From Rhodoferax sp. (GTDB lineage Bacteria > Pseudomonadota > Gammaproteobacteria > Burkholderiales > Burkholderiaceae_C), in NCBI GenBank assembly GCA_016463455.1, contig JAEMRG010000138.1, positions 1 through 5,606 of the forward strand: a stretch of 5,606 nt of DNA, written 5' to 3'. This document shows positions 1 to 5,606 of this stretch, in pieces (position 1 is the first letter of the stretch; every line of letters begins with the position of its first letter). The notes beneath the pieces were generated by a model that saw only the letters and a list, made by a program, of their open reading frames with translations, searched no databases and was not told the origin of the DNA. A program made the translations under genes and the position numbers.

Positions 1-232
1 CACTCACCGTGCCCGCGTTCATGATGTTGGCGGCAAACACAAACATGGGTACCGAAAGCAGTACATAGTTGTTGTACAGGCCGTTGCACACTTGCTCGGC
101 GACCAGCCCAAGGTCTTGCCCTTTGGCCAGCAGGTAGGCGATGCCGCCAGCCAGCATGCCAAAGCCTATGGGCATGCGCATCAGCATGCTGCCTACCATC
201 ACGGCCACCAACAGGGTCAAAGGCTGGCTCAT
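1..232 (-). CDS. TRAP transporter large permease subunit, DctM family (N-terminal part, cut by window edge)
   Basis: This is the first 77 codons of the large membrane subunit of a TRAP transporter; the rest lies beyond base 1. In the family this subunit has about 12 membrane helices (roughly 425-450 residues) and forms the sodium-coupled transport channel in the inner membrane. The visible part starts MSQPLTLLVAVMVGSMLM, a first hydrophobic helix. It continues with the family-like MPIGFGMLAGGIAYLL (residues 20-35) and a second hydrophobic segment with VPMFVFAANIMNAG (61-74). That segment corresponds to the VP-(L/M)-F-(I/V)-x-A-x-N-(I/L)-M-N motif typical of DctM. The start is chosen because its ATG overlaps the TGA stop of the small subunit gene, a classic translational-coupling junction. 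A purine-rich GGCGGG lies about 8 bases upstream. Family assignment is firm. The substrate is unknown, and gene integrity outside the window cannot be judged. Confidence 0.93.
   Translation of the reverse strand, partial: MSQPLTLLVAVMVGSMLMRMPIGFGMLAGGIAYLLAKGQDLGLVAEQVCNGLYNNYVLLSVPMFVFAANIMNAGTVS
229..232 (-). other. ATGA stop-start overlap between dctQ-type and dctM-type genes
   Basis: Read on the minus strand, these four bases are ATGA. They hold the ATG of the large subunit and the TGA stop of the small subunit. Such overlaps usually couple translation, so the two membrane subunits would be made in linked amounts on one mRNA. The overlap is seen directly; the coupling is inferred. Confidence 0.9.
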
Positions 233-732
233 GGTGTTGACCCGCCGTTATCGCCCTTATCGCCGCTTTCGCCATCCACTGGGCCGCGCAGCGCCTGCAC
301 GATCTGCCCCAGACTGCGCACTACCATGGCCAGCAGCAAGACGATAAAGGGCAGATAGACCGCCATCAGCGGCACGCCCAGTACAGGAGTGCCCTCGCGC
401 GCCATAAAGCGCACATAGTCCCAACTGGCCGGTAGCGCGACTAGCGCCAGGCCGCCTACCAGTGCATTGCCCAGGATTTGCAAGATACGGCGCGATCTTG
501 CATTGGCCACATTCCAAACCAAGTCAAAAGCCACATGCTCGCCTTGCGGCACCATGGTGGCTGCGGCCCACAAAATAATCCAGACATACAAAATGACCGC
601 AGCCTCGTCGCTCCAGGCCAGGGGTTTGTTAAAAACAAAGCGCGCGGTGATTTGCACCACGAAGACCACAAACAGGGCGATAAACAAGAAGCCGCCCAGC
701 GCCTGAGCGGCCTTCAGCGGCCAAGCCTTCAT
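229..732 (-). CDS. TRAP transporter small permease subunit, DctQ family
   Basis: This 167-residue protein is the small inner-membrane subunit of a TRAP transporter. It pairs with the large DctM subunit and is needed for import of the substrate delivered by the periplasmic protein. Four hydrophobic segments are visible, at about residues 11-30, 43-62, 84-103 and 120-140. The family signature spans the end of helix 1 and helix 2: QITARFVFNKPLAWSDEAA (27-45), with the R-F-V-F-N-x-P-L-x-W-S-(D/E)-E pattern. It is followed by a loop containing GEHVAFD (64-70). Length is normal for DctQ. The C-terminal tail after residue 150 is polar and glycine-rich, built from a 9-base imperfect repeat (247-273). 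The start ATG follows the dctP-type stop by 15 bases in the same frame, so the upstream TAA fixes the maximum 5' extent. No strong Shine-Dalgarno sequence is seen, so translation may depend on coupling to the upstream gene. Confidence 0.95.
   Translation of the reverse strand: MKAWPLKAAQALGGFLFIALFVVFVVQITARFVFNKPLAWSDEAAVILYVWIILWAAATMVPQGEHVAFDLVWNVANARSRRILQILGNALVGGLALVALPASWDYVRFMAREGTPVLGVPLMAVYLPFIVLLLAMVVRSLGQIVQALRGPVDGESGDKGDNGGSTP
247..273 (-). repeat. Three 9-base imperfect tandem repeats in the dctQ-type C-terminal tail
   Basis: On the minus strand the codon-aligned units are GGCGAAAGC, GGCGATAAG and GGCGATAAC, encoding G-E-S, G-D-K and G-D-N. A partial fourth unit (GGC GGG TCA) follows. 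They make a short flexible polar tail after the last membrane helix, just before the overlap with the dctM-type gene. Length change by 9-base steps would keep the frame. The repeat is seen directly; no function is implied. Confidence 0.75.
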
Positions 733-747
733 AAAGCGGCCAAGGCC

Positions 748-1770
748 TTAGCGCACCGCATTGATGCGCTCCAAAAGACCGGCCGGCCAGGTCTTGCCGT
801 AATCGGCGCTCTGGTAGGCCGCTTGCACGGTCTTGTGAAAGGCAGCGAGGTCGGGCGTGCTGACCTGCAAGCCCTCTTTCTTGAAAAACTCCACCAATTG
901 CGATTCTTCTTTCAGGCGGTTTTCGTTGTTGAATGCCGCTGCCGCTTGCGCTGCCGCTTGCACCTTGCTGCGCTGCGCCGGGCTAAGTGCTTGCAGGGCT
1001 TTGTTGGAAATGGCGATAAACAGCCCATCGACCAAATGGCTGGTCAGCACGATTTGTTTGGTGACTTCATAAAACTTAGCGGCTTTGACGGTGGGAAGCG
1101 GGTTGTCCTGCGCGTCAATCGTCCCGGATTTGAGGCCCATATACACCTCTCCAAAGGCCAGCGGCGTTGCCGTAGCGCCTAGGGCTTCGCCCAAAAACAA
1201 CCAGTCTTTGGAGCCGGGCATGCGTAACTTGATGCCTTTGAGGTCAGACGGCGTACGCACCGTGCGCACTTCGCGCAAATTAAGCTGGCGGGTACCCAGG
1301 TAGCAAGTGGACAAGGCGCTGATGTCCATTTTGTCGGACATGCTTTTGAAGAGTTCTGCGCCGATGGGCCCGTTAAAAATCTTTTGCTGCTGGGCCGGGT
1401 CACGCACCACATAGCCGGCGGTGAAGATGGAAAATTCGGGCACTATTTTGGCAATATCGGCGGCTGAGACCGTCGTCAGTTCCAGGTTGCCGCGTGCCAT
1501 GGCGGCGGGTTCTGCGCCTTGCTTGAACAAACTGGCGTTCAGATGGATCTGCACATCAAACTCGCCCGGTGCGCTTTTGTCCAAGTGGTCTTTGAACACG
1601 CCCCACATCTTGGCGTGCCAGTCGTCTGGCACCGCAGGCGATGAAATACGCAACACGGTTTTGCTTTGCGCAGGGGCCGGCAGGCTGTAGCTGATGGCGC
1701 TGGCGGCCCCCGCGGCCATCAGGTGGCGGCGGGTCAGTGCGCCTTGTGGAACTGGAAAACGGGTTTGCAT
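748..1770 (-). CDS. TRAP transporter periplasmic solute-binding protein, DctP family, with Tat-type signal
   Basis: This 340-residue protein is the periplasmic receptor of the TRAP transporter. It binds the substrate, usually a carboxylate-bearing organic acid, and hands it to the DctQM membrane complex. The N-terminus has a twin-arginine motif T13-R-R-H-L-M, a hydrophobic stretch (about 17-30) and an A-P-A/Q cleavage site near residue 34, so export through Tat is likely. The mature part shows the DctP core. GIKLRMPGSKDW (179-190) contains Arg183, which aligns with the arginine that salt-bridges the substrate carboxylate in the family. GEVYMGLKSGTIDAQDNP (207-224) is the characteristic E-V-Y-x-(A/G)-L-x-(S/T)-G-x-(I/V)-D-(A/G)-Q-(E/D)-N-P block. 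FYEVTKQIVLTSH (233-245) follows. The start at 1770 is chosen over an upstream ATG at 1806 because AGAAGG sits 7 bases before it and because the signal peptide then begins at a normal place. The extra 12 residues of the longer form look non-functional. The substrate cannot be predicted. Confidence 0.95.
   Translation of the reverse strand: MQTRFPVPQGALTRRHLMAAGAASAISYSLPAPAQSKTVLRISSPAVPDDWHAKMWGVFKDHLDKSAPGEFDVQIHLNASLFKQGAEPAAMARGNLELTTVSAADIAKIVPEFSIFTAGYVVRDPAQQQKIFNGPIGAELFKSMSDKMDISALSTCYLGTRQLNLREVRTVRTPSDLKGIKLRMPGSKDWLFLGEALGATATPLAFGEVYMGLKSGTIDAQDNPLPTVKAAKFYEVTKQIVLTSHLVDGLFIAISNKALQALSPAQRSKVQAAAQAAAAFNNENRLKEESQLVEFFKKEGLQVSTPDLAAFHKTVQAAYQSADYGKTWPAGLLERINAVR
938..961 (-). repeat. 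Perfect 12-base tandem duplication inside the dctP-type gene
   Basis: The plus-strand unit gctgccgcttgc occurs twice back to back (938-949 and 950-961). On the coding strand it gives Q-A-A-A-Q-A-A-A in the alanine-rich helix at about residues 271-279 of the binding protein. The frame is preserved. It probably reflects replication slippage or simple low-complexity helix coding. Confidence 0.8.
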
Positions 1771-1839
1771 AGCGGTGCCTTCTGTGAAATAAACAAGCCT
1801 TGCCAAGCCGCTGCTACTTGCCGTCCCGTCCGTACAGGG
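1771..1839 (-). promoter_or_regulatory. Intergenic region between glnD and the TRAP genes (possible promoter/operator, no clear motif)
   Basis: These 69 bases are the largest non-coding gap in the window and the natural place for a promoter of the TRAP genes. On the coding strand it runs from a GC-rich stretch (CGGACGGGACGGC) to an AT-rich stretch (TTGTTTATTT) shortly before the ribosome binding site. A direct repeat, GGCTTG-N4-GGCTTG, lies at 1794-1809 with a 10-base period. I could not find a convincing sigma-70 -35/-10 pair, a GG-N10-GC sigma-54 element, or a strong stem-loop terminator for glnD. Read-through from glnD is therefore possible. A regulatory role is inferred from position only. 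Confidence 0.35.
1778..1783 (-). promoter_or_regulatory. Ribosome binding site deciding the dctP-type start
   Basis: The minus strand reads AGAAGG followed by seven bases and then ATG at 1770. This is close to the AGGAGG consensus with ideal spacing, and it is the clearest Shine-Dalgarno sequence found in the window. It supports the 340-residue form over initiation at 1806. Confidence 0.75.
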
Positions 1840-4431
1840 TCAGGACGCCAGCGCTTCGAGTAACTCGGTCTCGATGGCAATTTGGGTTTTATTGTGCTGC
1901 AAAGGCGCGCCGTGAATCAAAAAAGTATCTTCCACGCGCTCGCCCAATGTAGCGACTTTGGCCAGTTGCACCACGATATGGTGCTGCGCCAGCACGCGGG
2001 CAATGGAGTAGAGCAGGCCCAGGCGGTCGCTGGCAGAAATATTAAGTAACCAGTTTTGCGCCTTTTCATCGGGGCGCAAGGTGACGCGCGGAGCAATTGG
2101 AAAGCTTTTGACTCGGCGCGACACGCGCCCTTTTCTGGGCGCAGGTAGCGGTCCGGCCAGCGCAATGGCTTGCGCCAGATCGGCCTCGATCATATTGGTC
2201 AGCGCCTGGTAGTGTTCCTCCATGCCCGCCGAGGTGACGACTTCAAAAGTGTCCAGCGCATAAGCGCGCTGTGTGGTGTGGATGCGGGCATCGACTACGC
2301 TGAAAGAGGCCTGGTCAAAATAGCCGCAAATCCGGGCAAATAAATCCGGCTGGTCCCGCGTATAGACCAGTACCTGCAGGCCCTCGCCCACGGCGGAGCG
2401 GCGTGCACGCACGATCGGGGTTTGGGCATCCACGTGGCGCGAAAGCTGTTTGGCGTGCCAGGCAATGGCGGCTGCGTCGTGGCGCATGAAGTAGCTTACA
2501 TCCAAGGTTTCCCAAAGCGCTTTGTGCGACTCAAAAGGCAGCGCGTGCAAGGCCAGCATGACCAGTGCCTCGCGCTTGCGGCTTTCCACTTCGGCTTGTG
2601 CATCAGGTGCGCGCCCGCCCAGCACGCGTGCGCTGTAGCGGTACAGGTCTTCCAGCAATTTGCCTTTCCAGGCATTCCAGACTTTGGGCGAAGTGCCGCG
2701 TATATCAGCCACGGTCAGCAAATACAAAGCGGTCAGATTACGTTCGTTGCCCACACGCTTGGCAAACTGGGCAATCACCTCCACATCGCTCAGGTCAGAC
2801 TTTTGCGCCACACGGCTCATGGTCAGGTGCTGGGCTACCAAAAACTCGATCAAGGCTGTGTCCCCCACACCTATGCCGTGCAGCTTGCAAAAGCGCCGCG
2901 CTTCAAGGCAACCAAGTTCGGAATGGTCGCCTCCACGGCCTTTGGCAATGTCGTGAAACAGGGCTGCGATGTACAGCACCCACGGCTTGTCCCAGCCCGC
3001 CGCCAGTTGCGAGCACAGCGGGTATTCGTGTGCATGTTCCACCACAAAAAACCGCCGCACATTGCGCAGCACCGTCAGGATGTGCTGATCGACGGTATAG
3101 ACATGGAACAGGTCGTGCTGCATTTGTCCGACGATGCGCCTAAACACCCAAAGGTAGCGGCCCAGTACCGAAGTCTGGTTCATCAAACGCATGGCGTGGG
3201 TGATGCCTTGGGGCTGCATCAATATTTGGCTGAAGGTGGCGCGGTTGACCGGGTCGCGTCGAAAGCCGCTGTCCATCAAGGCGCGCGCGTTGTAGAGCGC
3301 GCGCAGCGTACGCGAGGACAAGCCTTTGATGCCCACGGTTTGCTGGTAGAGCAAAAAGGTTTCCAAAATCGCATGGGGCTGGAGGTGATACACCTCGTCG
3401 CTGACCACATCGAGCATGCCTGCTTTATCGTTAAAGCGCGCGTTGATAGGGCGCAGGCTGTGGGTCGAGGGGTTGAGCCGCTCCTCAATATTCATCAGCA
3501 AAATCTGGTTCAGTTGCGTGACGGCTTTGGCGGCCCAGTAGTAGCGCTTCATCAGCGCTTCGCTGGCGCGCACCAGGGCCCGGCCCTCGCCGCCGGTATG
3601 GGTGTAGCCAAAGCTGTGCGCCACCGCGGTTTGCAGGTCAAACACCAGCCGGTCTTCGCGCCGCTGCGCAGCCAGGTGCAGGCGCACCCGGATTAAAAAC
3701 AGCAGCGCCTGGTTGCGCTCTAGATGTGCAATCTCCAGGGCCGTGGCCAGACCGCTGGCTTGCAGCTCTTGCCAGTTGCTGCCCAGTTGCGCGGCTTTGG
3801 CCACCCAGATGATGGCTTGCAAATCGCGTATTCCACCGGGGGACTCTTTGCAATTGGGCTCCAGTGCGTAAGGCGTGTCTTCAAATTTGGTGTGGCGCTG
3901 GCGCAGCTCCAGGGTCTTAGCGATAAAAAACGCACGCGGGTCCAGCGCCGCCATGAAAGCGGACTTAAAGGCGGATGCCAGCGCCTGATCGCCGCAAATA
4001 CACCGGCTTTCCAATAAGGCGGTTTGCACCGTCACATCTTTGGCCGCTTCGCCCAGGCATTCGGACAGGGTGCGCACGCTGGAGCCGATTTCCAGACCGG
4101 CGTCCCAGCAGTTGCCAATAAATCCTTCGATGCGCCGGGCACGCTCCGGATCCGGCATCTGACCCGCCGCATCGGGTAGAAGCACCAGCACATCGACGTC
4201 CGAATAGGGAAACAACTCGCCCCGGCCATAGCCGCCCACGGCCAGGAGTGCACAGGGCGCGCCCAAACCCGCCTGGTTCCAGAGTTGGATCAGCAAACCG
4301 TCAGTTTGGGCTGCCAGTTGGCGCAGTAGCTTGTGTACGCTGCGGGCTGAAAAGCCAGGGGCTTGCACCCGCGCCAGCAAAGCCTCTTTGCCGCTACGGT
4401 AGGTGGCGCGCAGGGCCTGCAATTCGCTCAT
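1840..4431 (-). CDS. glnD: Bifunctional PII uridylyltransferase / uridylyl-removing enzyme (GlnD)
   Basis: GlnD is the cytoplasmic glutamine sensor of nitrogen control. At low glutamine it uridylylates PII proteins (GlnB/GlnK) using UTP; at high glutamine it removes UMP. The 863-residue length matches the family (E. coli about 890). Domains run in order. The nucleotidyltransferase domain carries GGYGRGELFPYSDVDVL (66-82) with catalytic Asp78 and Asp80. The conserved central block is CKESPGGIRDLQAIIW (194-209). The HD hydrolase domain includes VYTVDQH (444-450), LFHDIAKGRGGDHSELG (491-507; metal-binding His493-Asp494), AQH at 533-535 and VADIRGT (574-580). Two C-terminal ACT domains, which bind glutamine, begin near 686 (VLVYTRDQPDLFARI) and 794 (WLLNISASDRLGLLYSIARVL), joined by a basic linker (about 766-782). 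Both active sites look intact, so both activities are expected. It follows map by 28 bases on the same strand, suggesting co-transcription. The Shine-Dalgarno sequence is weak (AGGG, 11 bases before ATG). Confidence 0.98.
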   Translation of the reverse strand: MSELQALRATYRSGKEALLARVQAPGFSARSVHKLLRQLAAQTDGLLIQLWNQAGLGAPCALLAVGGYGRGELFPYSDVDVLVLLPDAAGQMPDPERARRIEGFIGNCWDAGLEIGSSVRTLSECLGEAAKDVTVQTALLESRCICGDQALASAFKSAFMAALDPRAFFIAKTLELRQRHTKFEDTPYALEPNCKESPGGIRDLQAIIWVAKAAQLGSNWQELQASGLATALEIAHLERNQALLFLIRVRLHLAAQRREDRLVFDLQTAVAHSFGYTHTGGEGRALVRASEALMKRYYWAAKAVTQLNQILLMNIEERLNPSTHSLRPINARFNDKAGMLDVVSDEVYHLQPHAILETFLLYQQTVGIKGLSSRTLRALYNARALMDSGFRRDPVNRATFSQILMQPQGITHAMRLMNQTSVLGRYLWVFRRIVGQMQHDLFHVYTVDQHILTVLRNVRRFFVVEHAHEYPLCSQLAAGWDKPWVLYIAALFHDIAKGRGGDHSELGCLEARRFCKLHGIGVGDTALIEFLVAQHLTMSRVAQKSDLSDVEVIAQFAKRVGNERNLTALYLLTVADIRGTSPKVWNAWKGKLLEDLYRYSARVLGGRAPDAQAEVESRKREALVMLALHALPFESHKALWETLDVSYFMRHDAAAIAWHAKQLSRHVDAQTPIVRARRSAVGEGLQVLVYTRDQPDLFARICGYFDQASFSVVDARIHTTQRAYALDTFEVVTSAGMEEHYQALTNMIEADLAQAIALAGPLPAPRKGRVSRRVKSFPIAPRVTLRPDEKAQNWLLNISASDRLGLLYSIARVLAQHHIVVQLAKVATLGERVEDTFLIHGAPLQHNKTQIAIETELLEALAS
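3281..3304. repeat. GC-only inverted repeat inside glnD (8-base arms, 8-base loop)
   Basis: Two copies of gcgcgcgc (3281-3288 and 3297-3304) flank the loop gttgtaga. The arms are self-complementary and alternating purine-pyrimidine, so the segment could form an mRNA hairpin or a short Z-DNA-prone tract. It lies in glnD codons for about residues 376-384 (R-A-L-Y-N-A-R-A). It is seen directly; a function is not established, and GC-rich coding bias may explain it. Confidence 0.6.
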
Positions 4432-4459
4432 GGCAAGCGCTGCCCTATGGCCGCCGCGA

Positions 4460-5287
4460 TCAGGCGCTCTGCGACTGCGTGGCAGTCACAAAGGCCGGTG
4501 TGCTTGGGCTGCCCGCCGACAGGGTCAGCACCTCGTAGCCGGTCGGCGTGACCAGCACCGTGTGTTCCCATTGGGCTGACAAGGAGCGGTCCTGGGTCAC
4601 GATGGTCCAGCCGTCTTTTTCTGGGCCATCTTTGATCTCTTTGCGCCCGCCATTGATCATGGGCTCGATGGTGAAGGTCATGCCTTCCACCAGTTTTTCC
4701 AGCGTGCCAGGGCGCCCATAGTGCAGCACTTGCGGTTCCTCGTGGAATACACGGCCGATGCCATGGCCGCAAAACTCGCGTACCACGCTAAAGCCTTGGT
4801 CTTCGGCAAACTTTTGGATGGCGTAACCGATATCGCCCAAGTGGATGCCGGGACGCACCATTTTGATGCCGTGCCACATGGCCTCATAAGTGATAGCGCA
4901 CAAACGCTTGGCGGCAATCGAAACCTCGCCCACCATGAACATGCGGCTGGTATCGCCATGCCAGCCGTCTTTGATGACGGTGACGTCGATATTGACGATA
5001 TCGCCCTTTTTCAGCGCTTTGTCATTGGGGATGCCATGGCAGACCTGGTGGTTGACCGAGGTGCAGATGGATTTGGGGTAGGGCGTGTTACCGCCGCCTT
5101 TGTAGTTGAGCGGCGCTGGTATGCCGCCTTGCACATCGACGATGTAGTCATGCGCCAGTTGGTCCAGCGCATTGGTGCTAACACCGGCTTGCACAAAGGG
5201 CGTCAGGTAGTCCAGTACCTCGGAGGCCAGCTGGCCTGCGACCCGCATGCCGGCGATGCCAGCGGCGTCTTTATAGGTAATCGTCAT
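4460..5287 (-). CDS. map: Type I methionine aminopeptidase
   Basis: This cytoplasmic metalloenzyme removes the initiator methionine from new proteins after deformylation. At 275 residues it is slightly longer than the E. coli enzyme (264), partly through a small glycine-rich insertion near residues 64-69 and a short polar tail after about 258. All five dinuclear metal ligands of the M24 family are visible: Asp101 (NIDVTV), Asp112 (HGDTSRMF), His175 (FCGHGIGR), Glu208 (FTIEPM) and Glu241 (QWEHT). The substrate-binding histidines His84 (VCHGIP) and His182 (FHEEPQVLHY) are also present. There is no N-terminal zinc-finger extension, which fits the bacterial type Ia form. The start at 5287 aligns with the usual MxI...MRVAG beginning. 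It has no strong Shine-Dalgarno sequence and lies 23 bases after the trxB stop, so it may be translated from a shared mRNA. The gene is intact and housekeeping in character. Confidence 0.98.
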   Translation of the reverse strand: MTITYKDAAGIAGMRVAGQLASEVLDYLTPFVQAGVSTNALDQLAHDYIVDVQGGIPAPLNYKGGGNTPYPKSICTSVNHQVCHGIPNDKALKKGDIVNIDVTVIKDGWHGDTSRMFMVGEVSIAAKRLCAITYEAMWHGIKMVRPGIHLGDIGYAIQKFAEDQGFSVVREFCGHGIGRVFHEEPQVLHYGRPGTLEKLVEGMTFTIEPMINGGRKEIKDGPEKDGWTIVTQDRSLSAQWEHTVLVTPTGYEVLTLSAGSPSTPAFVTATQSQSA

Positions 5288-5310
5288 GGGGCTGGATTAT
5301 CCCACCGGGT

Positions 5311-5606
5311 TTATTCTTGCTCTAGGAAGCGCTGGGCATCGAGTGCTGCCATGCAACCCGTGCCGGCGCTGGTGATGGCCTGGCGGTAAACATGGTCTTG
5401 CACGTCGCCTGCGGCAAACACGCCGGGCACACTGGTCATCGTGGCAAAGCCTTTGAGGCCGCTTTGCGTCACGATGTAGCCGTTTTCCATGGCTAACTTG
5501 CCCAGGAAAATATCGGTATTGGGCGAGTGACCGATGGCAATAAAGCAACCCTGCAGCGCCAGGTCATGGGTGCTGCCATCGGCCGTGCTGCGCAAGCGGA
5601 TGCCGG
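5311..5606 (-). CDS. trxB: Thioredoxin reductase (C-terminal part, cut by window edge)
   Basis: The last 97 residues of an NADPH-dependent FAD thioredoxin reductase are present; the gene continues past base 5606. The enzyme passes electrons from NADPH to thioredoxin in the cytoplasm. The visible part is the end of the NADPH domain and the returning FAD-binding segment. It contains FIAIGHSPNTDIF, the C-terminal FAD motif PGVFAAGDVQDHVYRQA, and then SAGTGCMAALDAQRFLEQE to the stop. These are strongly conserved in bacterial low-molecular-weight TrxB. The redox-active CxxC and the N-terminal FAD GxGxxG lie outside the window, so activity cannot be confirmed. The reading frame is open to the edge. 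An in-frame TTG at 5595 is an internal leucine, not a start. It lies upstream of map on the same strand with a 23-base gap and no visible terminator. Confidence 0.96.
   Translation of the reverse strand, partial: GIRLRSTADGSTHDLALQGCFIAIGHSPNTDIFLGKLAMENGYIVTQSGLKGFATMTSVPGVFAAGDVQDHVYRQAITSAGTGCMAALDAQRFLEQE

Noticed and set aside
478..1182. Plus-strand open frame of 234 codons across the dctQ-dctP junction
   Set aside because: It is antisense to two well-supported TRAP genes, with no domain, ribosome binding site or promoter; it is a shadow frame.
1768..1806. Longer dctP form starting at 1806
   Set aside because: The start at 1770 has an AGAAGG ribosome binding site at 7 bases and gives a normal signal peptide; the 12 extra residues would be coded across that site.
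1800..1850. Possible rho-independent terminator after glnD
   Set aside because: Only short stems of about four pairs can be drawn, and the T-rich stretch TTGTTTATTT does not follow a strong hairpin.
2422..3696. Plus-strand open frame of 424 codons opposite glnD
   Set aside because: It lies wholly antisense to a clearly functional glnD. Its translation is His/Gln/Ala-rich with no recognisable domain, as expected of a shadow frame in GC-rich coding DNA.
5288..5310. GATAAT (-10-like) just upstream of map, within a GGATAATCC palindrome
   Set aside because: No -35-like sequence is found at a suitable distance, and it would sit only about 9 bases before the ATG; chance is the simpler explanation.
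4721..5389. Plus-strand open frame of 222 codons opposite map and the end of trxB
   Set aside because: It is antisense to map, whose catalytic residues are all intact; the translation shows no known family.
1..5606. Mobile element, CRISPR array, tRNA/rRNA, toxin-antitoxin or phage-defence system
   Set aside because: Nearly all bases are taken by six ordinary collinear genes. No long repeats, integrase/transposase motifs, regularly spaced repeats or RNA-gene signatures were seen.

Overview
The window comes from a bacterial chromosome with moderately high GC. It is most likely a betaproteobacterium of the order Burkholderiales, possibly a Comamonadaceae/Rhodoferax-like organism. This placement rests on the look of the GlnD, Map and TrxB proteins and on the TRAP transporter with a Tat-type binding protein; no database search was possible. 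Six genes are supported, all on the minus strand, so transcription runs from high to low coordinates: trxB (C-terminal part) -> map -> glnD -> dctP-type -> dctQ-type -> dctM-type (N-terminal part). Coding density is very high. The longest gene-free stretch is the 69 bases at 1771-1839, so no gap exceeds 300 bases.

Right part (1840-5606): a housekeeping cluster. The end of thioredoxin reductase (trxB) is followed after 23 bases by a complete type I methionine aminopeptidase (map). After 28 more bases comes a complete PII uridylyltransferase/uridylyl-removing enzyme (glnD), the glutamine sensor of nitrogen control. The active-site residues I can identify in Map and GlnD are intact. The short same-strand gaps suggest shared transcription. 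The map-glnD pairing is also seen in E. coli.

Left part (1-1806): a tripartite ATP-independent periplasmic (TRAP) transporter. It has a periplasmic solute-binding subunit with a twin-arginine signal, then a small four-helix membrane subunit, then the start of the large membrane subunit. The P and Q genes are 15 bases apart and in the same reading frame. Q and M overlap by the four bases ATGA. The three subunits would act together: the binding protein captures an organic-acid-type substrate in the periplasm and delivers it to the QM membrane complex, which imports it with sodium. The substrate cannot be read from sequence alone.

I see no transposon, phage, CRISPR array, RNA gene or defence system, and no clear previously undescribed system. 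The points worth a second look are small: the TRAP operon directly behind glnD, the P/Q arrangement, short coding tandem repeats in dctQ and dctP, a GC-only inverted repeat inside glnD, and the compact glnD-dctP intergenic region.
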